50,055 nucleotides of DNA from an uncultured Hyphomicrobiales bacterium. Its GTDB lineage: Bacteria > Pseudomonadota > Alphaproteobacteria > Rhizobiales > Beijerinckiaceae. The notes beneath the pieces were generated by a model. The model was given only the letters and a program-made list of their open reading frames with translations, ran no database searches and was not told where the DNA came from. The stretch spans positions 1 through 50,055 of the forward strand of contig CAIZGR010000663.1 of NCBI GenBank assembly GCA_903932535.1, written 5' to 3'. Position 1 is the stretch's first letter. The number at the start of each line of letters is the position of its first letter. This document shows positions 8,301 through 19,425 of the stretch, in pieces. The translations under genes and the position numbers were made by a program.

Positions 8301-11300
8301 TCACGCCGCCCGGCGCAGCGCGAAGGTCCGCCCGCGGTCGGGGGTGTCGACGTAGCCGGTGCGCGCGAGCGCGGCGAGGACGGCGGCGACCTTGGGGGCG
8401 ATCTTGCGGCCCTGCTTGAAGCCCGCCGCGAGCGCGTCCGCGGACAGCGGCGCCGAGGCCGAGGCCAGCGCCGCCATGACGGCGGCGGTCTGGCCGAGAT
8501 CGTCGGCGGGGAAGTTTGGCCGCGCGCCGGCCGCGGCGGGCGCCTCGGCGCCCGCGCCGCCGCCGACGAGGTCGAGCTCGGCTTTTTCCTTGGGCGAGCC
8601 GAAGCGGGGAATCTGGTATTCGGGCCGGAGCCAGCGCACGAGGCCGCGCGCCTCCTCCTGCGCCCGCTCCTTGTTGAGCGCGACGAGGCGGGCGAGGACG
8701 TCCTCGTCGGCGAGGTCGGCGGGCCAGCCGTAGGCGGCGGCGACGGCCGCATCGAGCTTGTCGTGAAGCTCGTTCAGGATCAGCACGAGGCCGTCGTCGA
8801 AGATGCGGCGCTCGCCGGGGTCGAGCGTCTCGGGCTTTGCCCCCGCCCGCAGACGCTCGCGGACGTTGTAGAGGCCGGTCAGCGTGAGGTGGGGATGGCC
8901 GGCGAGGACGCGCTTGCGGTGGGCGTCGAGATCTTCGGCGATGTTGCGGATGCGCTGCTTTTGCAGGTCGTCCGCGGCGGGGAAGGGGAAGGGCAAAAAA
9001 GTCGAGGTATGGAAATATCGGGTGTCGTTTCCAACCCCTAACCAGCCACCCGCCCTCAGCGAAAATTTCTCGTGAATGCGGCTGCTCAGAACTCCTATTA
9101 TATAGGCGTCGTCGTGAGCGATAACCACTACTGTACTTTCAGAAATACTTTCTGCGTCGGTAAATGAAAACATTCTGTGTCGTCCTTGACGAGCGGTAAC
9201 AATTGAACGAAATAATCCAGACAGAGCATTGCGCAATTCGACGCTCGGTTGTCCAAATAGCCACCAATTATCGCGGCGATATGGAATAGAATTATTCTTT
9301 CTGTCGGGAAAAACGTTTAGTAACAAATGCTGATAAACTTTGGGCATCTGCGATTTTACATACTCCGCAGTTTCAGGAAAAAGGTCTATCACCTTGAGGT
9401 AACGAGGCCTTTGATTAAGGTCCCGTCCTATGAAGTATGATTTGAGGTATTTGAGCTGATCCTGAGAAAGCAAGAGGCTTGCCTGCGCAGCGGTCACGAT
9501 AAATCCTTCGCCATTGAGCTGGAAGCCCTTGTGAGCGAGTCCTCTATTCGAAAGGAGTGCGTCGAGCGCCGTAACGTCCACGCCGACCGTCAAGTCCGGA
9601 TTGATCCGCCCCACCCGCTCGACGAAATCGATCACCGGCGCGTCCGTATCGACGCCGCTCTCGCGCACGACCTCGCGCAACACGCCGTCCTGCGATCCCG
9701 CTTCGCAGACCGTCATCGCGATGCGCACCGCCGCCGCGTCCTTCGTCGCCTTCGTCCACGGATGATCGGGGATCGCCATGACGATCGAGACCGGGCTTTT
9801 CGCCGACAGCCGGCGTTCGATCACCCGGCGCTGAAACACCTGGCTGATCGAGTTCGTCGTCACCAGCCCGAACCGCCGCAACGCCGAACCTTTCCGCGAA
9901 AGGATGTCGGCGCAGCGGTCCCACCAGTACATGACGAAATCGGCGCTTTCGTTCACGTCGGGATTCGCGGCCCACAGCGCCGCCGTGTATTCGTCGCCCT
10001 GGCGGGCGCGGATGTCCTTGCCGCCGATGAACGGCGGGTTGCCGACGATGAACTCCGCCTCCGGCCATTCCGGGCGGCGCGGGTTCCCGTAGTCGTAGAC
10101 TTCGACCGCGGCGCCGTCCGGCCCCGGCCGCGTGACCGGCTTTCCGTTCGCGTCCCGCCGAAGTTCCTTGTCGGCCGCGAGCACCGCGTCGCGCACGACG
10201 ATGTTCTTGAACGCGCGCAGGATCGGTTCGGACGGCAGGCCGCCCTTGGTGCGGATGTGCCATTGCAGGTGGCCGATCCAGAGCACCAGCTCGGCGATGG
10301 CCGCGGCGCGCGGGTTGATCTCCAGCCCCAGAAACTGGTGCGGATCGACGCTCATGCCTTCGAGCCCGGTCAGCGCCTCCTGTCCGCCGAGGTCGGCCAG
10401 CGCCTCCAGAACCTCGCCTTCGAGCCGCTTCATCATCTCGAGCGCGACATAGAGGAAATTGCCGGTGCCGCAGGCCGGGTCGAGCACGCGGGTCGCGCAC
10501 AGCTTGTCGTGGAACCTGCGCACCGACGCGAGCGCGTCCCTGGCGCGGCCTTCCCCCTTCTGCCGCTCGAGCGTCGAGACGATGAGGCCCCATTCGGCGC
10601 GCAGAGGCTCGATGATCGTCGCGGAAACCAGCCGCTCGACATAGGCGCGCGGGGTGTAGTGGGCGCCGAGCCTGCGCCGCTCGCCGGAATCGAGCGCCTG
10701 CTCGAGCAGCGCGCCGAAAATCGACGGATCGACGTTGCGCCAGTTGTAGGTCGCCGCCTGCTTCAGCTCGCCGATCTCTTCGCGCGCGAGCGGCAGGGCG
10801 GCGCGGTTGCGGAAGAACTCGCCGTTGAATTTCGGCACCTTCTGCTGGAGCGCGTGCGCCCAGGTTCCGTCGTTCATCGCCTCCCAGAGCTGGGCGACGT
10901 CGTGACGGAAGGCTTCGGGATTCTGTTCGCACCGCGCCAGCAAATCCCGGAACGAATTTTCGGGCAGAAGGCCGACGTTCTCGGCGAACATGGTGAAGAG
11001 GCAGCGCATGAGAAACGCCGCCACGTCCTCGGGCGGATGCCCCTGGTCCTCCAGAGCCTTCGACACTTTTGCGAGCCGGGCCGCGATGGCGCGCGTGACC
11101 TCGGCGGACTTGCGCGCCGGATCGAGCGTCAGCGGCTCCGTCCAGACGGCGGCGAGCCGCTCGCGAATCTCCGGCCGGCGGAGGTCTTCGAGATAGATGC
11201 GGAACGAACTCCGGTCGGGAAACTGGTCGTAGGCTTTCCCGTCGCGGCGGAAGTTGGCGTAAAGCTCGAAGCAATGGCCGACGTCGCAGACGACGACGAA

Positions 11301-11771
11301 GGGCGGCGGCTCGTGCTGCTTGGGCAGCAGCCGGACATAGTTTTCCGCCTGCTGGCGCGCGTTGAACATCAGCACGTCCCAGCCGCGCTCGGCGCCGCGC
11401 CGGCCGCGCGCCGGCGCCTCCTCGCCGAAGAGGTGGCGCGCGCCCAGAACCTGCTTGTCGCCGCCCTCCGTCTGGCGCGACTGCTTGGCTTCGAGGACGA
11501 AGCCGTCGCGCTTGTAGAGGTCGATGCGGCGGCTCGACGCCCCGCCGTCGCGCCCCGGCTCCTTGACCACCCGCTCGAACACGTAGTCGTTGGTTTCGCT
11601 GTGCGCTCCGGCAGGCTCGGGCGGCGGGATGGCGAGCGCGGCGCAAAGCTCCGTCAGGAACATCGCGTAGTTCGCGCGCTCCTGCCCGCCCTCGCGCCCC
11701 TGCCAGCGCGCGATGAACGCCTCGACCCCCGGAGGAACCGGCCCGGCCCCAATCCACGCATTCGCCCCCAT
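8301..11771 (-). CDS. MmeI-like type IIL restriction-modification enzyme
   Basis: A 1156-aa single-chain enzyme combining nuclease, adenine methyltransferase and DNA recognition. Nuclease: D84, nine residues, then E94-A-K96, the D-X9-EXK spacing of MmeI. A helical linker follows, then the methyltransferase with DPACGTGNF (431-439, SAM binding) and NPPF (578-581, adenine N6 catalysis). The target-recognition domain starts near residue 743 (GFIVTAAQASLLL, then YFIGRDLNQRPRYLKVIDLF) and ends near GVGNDTRYFHTSTFLPFPFP. A C-terminal helical and winged-helix-like tail follows. Enzymes of this type methylate one strand and cut about 20 bases away, with no partner gene. None is present here. Bases 9061-9480 are about 43% G+C by hand count, against about two thirds in the flanks. 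All motifs look intact, so it may be active. Confidence 0.88.
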   Translation of the reverse strand: MGANAWIGAGPVPPGVEAFIARWQGREGGQERANYAMFLTELCAALAIPPPEPAGAHSETNDYVFERVVKEPGRDGGASSRRIDLYKRDGFVLEAKQSRQTEGGDKQVLGARHLFGEEAPARGRRGAERGWDVLMFNARQQAENYVRLLPKQHEPPPFVVVCDVGHCFELYANFRRDGKAYDQFPDRSSFRIYLEDLRRPEIRERLAAVWTEPLTLDPARKSAEVTRAIAARLAKVSKALEDQGHPPEDVAAFLMRCLFTMFAENVGLLPENSFRDLLARCEQNPEAFRHDVAQLWEAMNDGTWAHALQQKVPKFNGEFFRNRAALPLAREEIGELKQAATYNWRNVDPSIFGALLEQALDSGERRRLGAHYTPRAYVERLVSATIIEPLRAEWGLIVSTLERQKGEGRARDALASVRRFHDKLCATRVLDPACGTGNFLYVALEMMKRLEGEVLEALADLGGQEALTGLEGMSVDPHQFLGLEINPRAAAIAELVLWIGHLQWHIRTKGGLPSEPILRAFKNIVVRDAVLAADKELRRDANGKPVTRPGPDGAAVEVYDYGNPRRPEWPEAEFIVGNPPFIGGKDIRARQGDEYTAALWAANPDVNESADFVMYWWDRCADILSRKGSALRRFGLVTTNSISQVFQRRVIERRLSAKSPVSIVMAIPDHPWTKATKDAAAVRIAMTVCEAGSQDGVLREVVRESGVDTDAPVIDFVERVGRINPDLTVGVDVTALDALLSNRGLAHKGFQLNGEGFIVTAAQASLLLSQDQLKYLKSYFIGRDLNQRPRYLKVIDLFPETAEYVKSQMPKVYQHLLLNVFPDRKNNSIPYRRDNWWLFGQPSVELRNALSGLFRSIVTARQGRHRMFSFTDAESISESTVVVIAHDDAYIIGVLSSRIHEKFSLRAGGWLGVGNDTRYFHTSTFLPFPFPAADDLQKQRIRNIAEDLDAHRKRVLAGHPHLTLTGLYNVRERLRAGAKPETLDPGERRIFDDGLVLILNELHDKLDAAVAAAYGWPADLADEDVLARLVALNKERAQEEARGLVRWLRPEYQIPRFGSPKEKAELDLVGGGAGAEAPAAAGARPNFPADDLGQTAAVMAALASASAPLSADALAAGFKQGRKIAPKVAAVLAALARTGYVDTPDRGRTFALRRAA

Positions 11772-11860
11772 GGGGCGTAGTTAGGACCATTCCGCGCGGA
11801 AGCGCAACACAAACGTGGTAAACAATGTTCATTTTCGGCCGGGCGAAAGCCTCGCGCAGG

Positions 11861-14008
<2,148 letters not shown>

Positions 14009-14339
14009 CACGCTTCGCCGATCGCGGCGAAAGAGCGGACGGCCTGTGCAGAAGGGGCGTCGTCCGCGCCCTTCCGATCCCTCGCGGAACTCCAAGTGAC
14101 CGGATTGCGCTCCAAGGCGAATGCCCTCCTTAGTCAGCATCCGTCCTATCGAACCGGCCGCCAAAGGACGATGAAAAGTTTAGTCTCCTCGTCGGGACTG
14201 GCAAGGCGCGGCCGCGCCCCGATCCTTCGGCATGAGTCGCGTCGAGACGGGAGGAGACTCGAAGACATCACAATATGGCTTCCGGTTCAATAGGATAACG
14301 TTTCTTTTTGCAACCGCGGCGACGCTCGAGCCGCTTCCG

Positions 14340-14433
14340 CCGGCCTCATCCTGAGCTTGTCGAAGGAGGCTCGAGGAGACGCAAACGTCGCCGCTCCCCG
14401 GATCATCGTTCGACAAGCTCAGGATGAGGCCGG
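14340..14433. repeat. REP-type long inverted repeat
   Basis: Two arms form a perfect inverted repeat: bases 14340-14364 and 14409-14433 (25 bp), separated by 44 bases. The core is CTCATCCTGAGCTTGTCGAA and its complement, a sequence widely scattered between genes in many alphaproteobacteria. The pair would form a very stable hairpin in RNA from either strand. It may act as a bidirectional transcription stop between the hybrid kinase region and the genes to its right. Confidence 0.85.
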
Positions 14434-14471
14434 TGGAATGCGGGCCGCTCTCGCGCTTCGACGGCAATCCT

Positions 14472-14570
14472 GAAGGCGAGCATGGTCAGCGGAAAGTCCT
14501 TCTGGACCAGGTTCTTCGCCATGCCGTGGCCCGTGAGCAGGACGCCGACGAAGCCGATGCGCTCCGTCAT
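14472..14570 (-). pseudogene. N-terminal fragment of a beta-hydroxyacid dehydrogenase (GarR/3-hydroxyisobutyrate dehydrogenase-like)
   Basis: The minus strand reads MTERIGFVGVLLTGHGMAKN, then LVQKDFPLTMLAFR. This closely follows the Rossmann start of tartronate-semialdehyde reductase or 3-hydroxyisobutyrate dehydrogenase (typically ERIGFVGVGLMGHGMAKNLV). Only about 33 of roughly 290 residues remain. The dinucleotide-binding glycine motif is already altered (GVLLTG for GVGLMG), and the frame then runs into the REP repeat. It is therefore a decayed 5' gene piece. The full enzyme would reduce a small semialdehyde, which fits the sugar-acid genes at 1706-8263, but a past functional link is only a guess. 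Confidence 0.6.
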
Positions 14571-14700
14571 GCGCGTGCTACCCGACCATGCGACAAGCTG
14601 GCATGCCAGCGCCTCGATCCTTTGACGAAAGCGCTCAGACGTCAACCCAGAGCCGGAGGGGCGGCGTCTGGCCGCCCTGGGGCGCGCGCCGCGCGCCCTC

Positions 14701-15750
14701 TCATCGAGCCGCGCTCCGCTTTCCGATCTCCGCCCGCACCCGCGGCGCGACGACCGTGCCGAAGAGCTCGATCGAGCGCAGGATCGCCTCCTGGGGCTGA
14801 AGGCCCACCTTCATCTGCATGAGGTATCGGTCGTGGCCGAAGACCGCGTGCTGGGCGAGGATTCTCGCGACCGCGTCGTCGGGCGTTCCGACCATCAGAT
14901 GTCCGCGTGGGCCACGGCCGGCGTCGAACTGGGCGCGCGTCAGCGGAGGCCAGCCGCGCTCGCGCCCGAGCCGGCCCATCACCTCGGCGTAGGGCGCGAA
15001 ATAGGCCTCCGCCGCCGCCTCGGCCGTGTCGGCGAGAAAGCCGTGGCCGTTGATGCCGAGCGCCAGCGAAGCCTCGGGGACGCCGGCCCGGCGGGCCGAA
15101 GCGCGATAGAGTTCGGCGAGCGGTGCGAAGCGCGCCGGCTCTCCGCCGATGATGGCGATGGCGAGCGGCAGGCCGAGGGCGCCGGCGCGCGCGACCGACT
15201 GCGGCGTGCCGCCCGACGCGATCCAGACGGGCAGGGGGTTTTGCAGCGCGCGGGGATAGACGCCCTCCCCGGCGAGCGGCGGGCGACGGCCGCCGCGCCA
15301 GTGCGGGCGGCTCTCCTTGCGGATCGCGAGCAGGAGCTCGAGGTTTTCGGCGAACAACGTCTCGTAATCGTCGAGATTGTGGCCGAACAGCGGGAAGGAT
15401 TCGATGAAGGCGCCGCGCCCCGCCATGATTTCCGCCCGCCCGCCGCTGAGACAGTCGAGTGTGGCGAACTGCTGGTAGACCCGCACAGGATCTTCCGACG
15501 ACAGCACGGTCACTGCGCTCGTCAGCCTTATGCGCTTCGTGCGCGCCGCCCCCGCGGCGAGCGCCACCGCCGGGGCCGAGATCGCGTAGTCCGGACGGTG
15601 ATGCTCGCCGAGGCCGAACACGTCGAGCCCGACGCTGTCGGCCAGCTCGATCTGCTCGAGAAGTTCGGCGAAAGTCCGGTCGAGGTCGACCGGCTCGCCG
15701 GTTGTCGGGTCGAGCCGGGTCTCGACAAAGGTGTAGACGCCGAATTCCAT
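14701..15750 (-). CDS. LLM-class flavin-dependent oxidoreductase
   Basis: A 349-aa bacterial-luciferase-fold enzyme, using reduced flavin to oxidise a small organic substrate. Family landmarks are the N-terminal [30 protein letters not shown] (about residues 38-57), [20 protein letters not shown], and [34 protein letters not shown] and [15 protein letters not shown] follow. The last is the usual C-terminal specificity segment. The ATG at 15748-15750 was chosen although the frame is open far upstream, because homology begins exactly there. The AhpD-like gene starts 84 bases away on the other strand, so a shared divergent promoter is likely. The substrate is unknown. Confidence 0.88.
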   Translation of the reverse strand: MEFGVYTFVETRLDPTTGEPVDLDRTFAELLEQIELADSVGLDVFGLGEHHRPDYAISAPAVALAAGAARTKRIRLTSAVTVLSSEDPVRVYQQFATLDCLSGGRAEIMAGRGAFIESFPLFGHNLDDYETLFAENLELLLAIRKESRPHWRGGRRPPLAGEGVYPRALQNPLPVWIASGGTPQSVARAGALGLPLAIAIIGGEPARFAPLAELYRASARRAGVPEASLALGINGHGFLADTAEAAAEAYFAPYAEVMGRLGRERGWPPLTRAQFDAGRGPRGHLMVGTPDDAVARILAQHAVFGHDRYLMQMKVGLQPQEAILRSIELFGTVVAPRVRAEIGKRSAAR

Positions 15751-15834
15751 GGCAGGGCTCGTTCGAGAAGCGCGGCCGATTTCCCGCGCGGGGCCACGAT
15801 GGTAGCATGGCCGGACCAACCGTAAGGATGCGTT

Positions 15835-16416
15835 GTGAGCAACACACTGATCAGCCGATTTGAGCTTCCGGCGCTCGAAAGCCTGCCCGCGGACGTCGCC
15901 GCGCGCATCGCGGCGGTGCAGGAGAAGTCGGGCTTCGTGCCCAACGTCTTTCTCGCGCTGGCCCGCCGGCCCGACGAGTTCCGCGCCTTCTTCGCCTACC
16001 ATGACGCGCTGATGGAGAAGGCGGGGGGCCTGAGCAAGGCCGAGCGCGAGATGATCGTCGTCGCCACCTCCGGCCTCAACCATTGCCACTATTGCGTCGT
16101 CGCGCACGGCGCGATCCTCCGCATCCGGGCGAAGGACCCGCTTGTCGCCGACCAGGTCGCGATCAACTACCGCAAGGCGGATCTCACGCCGCGGCAGAAG
16201 GCGATGCTCGACTTCGCCGTCAAGGTGGCCGAGCGCTCGCATGAAATCGACGATTCCGACTACGCGGCGCTCAAAGGCCACGGGCTTACCGACGACGACG
16301 CCTGGGACATCGCCGCCATCGCCGCGATGTTCGCCATGTCGAACCGGCTCGCGAACGCCTTCTCGATCCGCCCCAACGACGCCTTCTACGCGATGGGACG
16401 CGAACCGCGCCGCTGA
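15835..16416 (+). CDS. AhpD-like peroxidase-related protein
   Basis: A 193-aa member of the carboxymuconolactone decarboxylase/AhpD family, the group annotated as uncharacterised peroxidase-related enzymes. The all-helical core carries [11 protein letters not shown] (about residues 82-92). Its CxxC pair and downstream His form the redox centre used to reduce peroxides. [17 protein letters not shown] just before it and [16 protein letters not shown] after it are typical. The start is a GTG at 15835 giving [12 protein letters not shown]. It diverges from the flavin-dependent oxidoreductase. Flavin enzymes can leak peroxide, so a protective pairing is plausible but inferred. Confidence 0.87.
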   Translation: MSNTLISRFELPALESLPADVAARIAAVQEKSGFVPNVFLALARRPDEFRAFFAYHDALMEKAGGLSKAEREMIVVATSGLNHCHYCVVAHGAILRIRAKDPLVADQVAINYRKADLTPRQKAMLDFAVKVAERSHEIDDSDYAALKGHGLTDDDAWDIAAIAAMFAMSNRLANAFSIRPNDAFYAMGREPRR

Positions 16417-16552
16417 CGCGACTTTTCCCGGCCGCCGCCACGTTCGGGTCACCGGTTCGCCCTCTTGGAACCACGCGCGCGCAGTTTCTGTGCGCCGGTG
16501 CGAACGAAGCCGCGGAGGCTTCGGCTTGCGCGCGGAGGCTCGGGGGATTCTC

Positions 16553-17581
16553 ATGACGGTTCTCGACGGCGCGGCGCCGGGGCGCGGGCGCGGCGCGAGG
16601 AGTCGGACGCTCGCCGGCCTCGCGCTCGCCGGGCTCGTCGCCGCGGGCGCGGTCGGCTGGCTGCGGCCCGGCGAGGCCGTGCCCATGCTCGACGTCGAGG
16701 CCGGCGGCGACGCGCAGGCGGCGGCCGAGCGCTACGTGTTGCCGATCACGGCCCCGCTCGACCAGGGCGACACCGGGCTCTGCTGGGTGTTCGCGACGCT
16801 GAGCATGCTGGAGACGAACTACATGAGCCGGCATCCCGGCGTCCATGTCGAGTTCTCGCGCGCCGCGTTGCAGCGGCACGCGATCGCGGATCGTTTCCGC
16901 CGCCTCGTCCGTGGCGAAAAGGGCGAGCCGAGCGAAGGAGGGCTCCCGGTCGAGGCGCTGGCGCTCGTCCGCGAGAACGGGCTCGTCGACCGCGGCGACT
17001 TCCACGATGTCGTGAACGCCGCCCCGCTGTTCGCCGCGCTCGAGGGGACGCTCGCTCAATCCGCCGAGGCGCGCCGCAAGGAGCAGGAGATCGAGAACGC
17101 GGTCGCCTCGACGCTCGGCGCGCCGCCCCCGGCCACGCATCTGGAAGGCCAGCCGGTGAGCCCCGCGGCGCTGGCCAGCGCCGCGCTCGGCGGCGAAGCG
17201 TGGGCGGAATACGACCTTTCGCGCGACGGCTCCGACGGCTGGGGTCCCTCGCGCGATCCGGACGCGCGCCCGGAGACGCGCGTCCGCTATGTGACGCTCG
17301 ACAAGCTGATCGGCCTGATCCGCCGGTCGCTGGCGCGCGGCGAGGCCGCCGTCGTCGGCACCGCCGATCACGCCCTCCTCGTTTACGGCGCGGACTACGA
17401 CCGGTCGGGCAAGCCGCTCGCCTATCTCGTCAAGGACAGCTTTGCGCCCTACCTCTACCGCGCGGACCCGGACGATCTGCACCGGCGGTTGAACGACGTC
17501 ACGGTGTCCTTCGACGGCGCGCAGCCGCAGTGGGCCGGCGACCCTGCGCAGACCTTGTCGGCTGGCGCGGGCGCTTTGTGA
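16553..17581 (+). CDS. Membrane-anchored or exported papain-like (C1) cysteine peptidase
   Basis: A 342-aa protein with an arginine-rich start and one hydrophobic segment at about residues 19-36 ([19 protein letters not shown]), so it is exported or anchored in the inner membrane facing the periplasm. The papain-like core has [19 protein letters not shown], with the oxyanion Gln and nucleophile C77. [14 protein letters not shown] carries the catalytic His (H273). The third catalytic position reads [10 protein letters not shown], so Asp (D295) stands where papain and bleomycin hydrolase have Asn in the KNSW/ENSW motif. A 100-residue helical insertion (about 110-215) separates the Cys and His parts. 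The nearest described family is C1B (bleomycin hydrolase/aminopeptidase C), which is normally cytoplasmic. Substrate unknown. Confidence 0.75.
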   Translation: MTVLDGAAPGRGRGARSRTLAGLALAGLVAAGAVGWLRPGEAVPMLDVEAGGDAQAAAERYVLPITAPLDQGDTGLCWVFATLSMLETNYMSRHPGVHVEFSRAALQRHAIADRFRRLVRGEKGEPSEGGLPVEALALVRENGLVDRGDFHDVVNAAPLFAALEGTLAQSAEARRKEQEIENAVASTLGAPPPATHLEGQPVSPAALASAALGGEAWAEYDLSRDGSDGWGPSRDPDARPETRVRYVTLDKLIGLIRRSLARGEAAVVGTADHALLVYGADYDRSGKPLAYLVKDSFAPYLYRADPDDLHRRLNDVTVSFDGAQPQWAGDPAQTLSAGAGAL

Positions 17582-17793
17582 GGGCCGGCGGGGCCTTCAG
17601 CCGCGATCGGCTATCTCGGCGGACACGGTCAGCGGACCGGGTCTACATAGCGCCCGGCGCGGGAAATCCTGCGGGCCGCCGCCTCGGCGTCGAAAAATAG
17701 GATCATCTCGAAAATCACAATAGCCCTGATCGCTCCGAGCCGGTATTATTGTAGACATTGGTCGAACTGCGATCTGACGTTCGGTGTGAGACA

Positions 17794-18756
17794 TTGAAGA
17801 CAAAGAGCGTTCTATCCATTTTGGCGGCCGGCTCCTGCCTCGGGCTCACCTCGGCGTCAGGGCAGGTCGCGATGTCGGGGTCCTTGGTCGCTACGCAGGC
17901 TTGCCCAGCCTACCAGTCTATTCGCGATCATACGAATCCTGGCGGCGTGACGATCGAGCCCGGCCGCTCGTACCCGATCACCGGAAAGAACAAAGAGGAA
18001 GCGACATTCTATCAGATTGTGATCGACGGCGCGTCCCCCGGGCAACGTTGGGTTGAAGTCGCTTGCGGAGAGGTCGACGCGGCCGCAGTCGCGCCGTCCG
18101 GCGCTCCGCGCGCGACCCATGTGCTCGCGCTCGGCTGGGAGCCGGCCTTTTGCCTTCAGCACGAGGACAAAGCCGAATGCGCCAGCGAATCCGGACAGAG
18201 CTTCGATGCGACCCATCTGAGCCTGCACGGCCTGTGGCCTCAACCGCGCGGCAAGGCCTATTGCAATGTCGCCGACGGCCTTGTTGCGGCGGACAAGAGA
18301 CACGATTGGGCCAGCCTGCTGGAGCCGGATCTCAGCGAGGCCACGAAGAAGCGCCTGTCTGCCGCCATGCCGGGCTACCAGTCCGGGCTGGAGCGGCACG
18401 AATGGATCGTGCACGGCACGTGCTACGGCGCCACGGCCGACGCTTACTTCGATCGCGCCGCTGATCTCGCGGAGCAGATCAATGCTTCCGCAGTGCGTGA
18501 TCTGTTCGCCCAAAATCTCGGCAAGACGCTTTCGTCCGAGGCGATCCAAGCGGCCTTCGACCAAGCCTTCGGCGCAGGCGCGGGCGCGCGCGTGACTGTG
18601 AATTGCCAAGGAAGGGGTGCGGAGCGAAAGATCGGCGAACTTGATATCGGGTTGGCCGGCGACGTGGCCGGTTCGGGGCCGATCGGCGACCTCATTCTCG
18701 CAGCTCCGCCCTCACAGCCGGGATGCCCGTCCGGGGTGGTTCAGCCTGCCCGCTGA
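17794..18756 (+). CDS. Secreted ribonuclease T2
   Basis: An exported RNase of about 320 aa that cuts single-stranded RNA through a 2',3'-cyclic phosphate. Both catalytic blocks are present: LSLHGLWPQ near residue 144 (CAS I) and ERHEWIVHGTCYG near 201 (CAS II), with the expected His, Glu and His residues. Conserved cysteines surround them (for example CLQHEDKAEC). The signal peptide reads KTKSVLSILAAGSCLGLTSASG. Starting at the TTG of 17794 places it at the extreme N-terminus. A TTG at 17758 in the same frame is the alternative. About 80 residues between the signal and the catalytic core (residues 20-100) form an unrecognised N-terminal domain. It follows the exported peptidase and could serve with it in scavenging external protein and RNA. 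Confidence 0.88.
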   Translation: MKTKSVLSILAAGSCLGLTSASGQVAMSGSLVATQACPAYQSIRDHTNPGGVTIEPGRSYPITGKNKEEATFYQIVIDGASPGQRWVEVACGEVDAAAVAPSGAPRATHVLALGWEPAFCLQHEDKAECASESGQSFDATHLSLHGLWPQPRGKAYCNVADGLVAADKRHDWASLLEPDLSEATKKRLSAAMPGYQSGLERHEWIVHGTCYGATADAYFDRAADLAEQINASAVRDLFAQNLGKTLSSEAIQAAFDQAFGAGAGARVTVNCQGRGAERKIGELDIGLAGDVAGSGPIGDLILAAPPSQPGCPSGVVQPAR

Positions 18757-18873
18757 AGAGGGGCCGAGCCTCGAGCTCTGGAAACGTCAGGCGCTTTGCC
18801 TCGGCCCCGCCTCCGGCGGCCGGCTTGGCCCGCCGGGCGGCTCAAGGTCGGCGTCAGGCCGGGAAGAAGAGCA

Positions 18874-19236
18874 TCAGCCGACCCGCAAGGCCTCGACGTG
18901 GTTCGGATAGAAGGCCAGATGTCCGGCGATTGCGCCGACGCCGCCCTTCGGGCGCTCGTAGGTCCAGACCGCGTTGTCGTCGCGGGCGTCGCCTTCGTGG
19001 AGGCTGTAGTAGTTCGCCTCGCCCTTGTAGGGGCAGGTGGTGACGCGGTCGGTGCGCTCCAGAAAGCGCATGTCGACGTCCTCACGCGGGACATAGGCGA
19101 CCGGCTTGTAGCCGGCCTCCTTCAGCTCGAGCGCCCGCGCAGATTCGCCGATCGTGCGCCCGCGCCAGATCAAGCGCACGCGCCCGGAGATCGGCTCGAT
19201 GGCGATGGGATGGTCTGTCGTTCCCGCCTGGGTCAT
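18874..19236 (-). CDS. DUF427-family protein
   Basis: A 120-aa protein of the DUF427 family, small beta-rich proteins common in proteobacteria and actinobacteria with no settled function. Typical landmarks are RVRLIWRGRTIGESARALELKEAGY, YVPREDVDM, the invariant TTCPYKGEANYYSL (about residues 66-79) and GHLAFYPNHVEAL at the end. The start ATG has AGGAGGAGCC directly before it. It is alone on the minus strand and diverges from the 5-oxoprolinase gene. Confidence 0.88.
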   Translation of the reverse strand: MTQAGTTDHPIAIEPISGRVRLIWRGRTIGESARALELKEAGYKPVAYVPREDVDMRFLERTDRVTTCPYKGEANYYSLHEGDARDDNAVWTYERPKGGVGAIAGHLAFYPNHVEALRVG

Positions 19237-19425
19237 GGCTCCTCCTGTTCAAACCTTCTCGCCGTGAACGGGGCGAAGCGGTCCTGCGAGCCCGGCCACG
19301 GCCTTGGCTGATGAGGCTCTTCGAGTTTGGCGATTGTGGGGTTCTTCGCCAACCTTCATCCCCCGGTTGCGCCGATCACAGAACCTTTCGTAGGGTCGCG
19401 GCGAAGCGCGGAACGGCGGGGGCGA

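Larger units (their letters stand above)
14009..14700. other. Decayed intergenic region with REP repeat and gene fragment
   Basis: This stretch of about 690 bases has no intact gene. It holds the promoter region of the hybrid kinase on its left, a long REP-type inverted repeat at 14340-14433, and a remnant of a beta-hydroxyacid dehydrogenase at 14472-14570 (both listed separately). Short open frames across the repeat encode the LSLSND and RQAQDE type strings that REP elements give when translated, and they are not taken as genes. Confidence 0.7.

Noticed and set aside
14180..14467. A 95-codon minus-strand frame with LSLSNDDPG and LRQAQDEAG strings
   Set aside because: It is the translation of the REP inverted repeat; these strings are well-known spurious peptides from such repeats.
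17582..17757. A tRNA or small RNA gene in the gap before the RNase T2 gene
   Set aside because: No cloverleaf, T-loop GGTTCGA-type sequence or terminator hairpin could be found.
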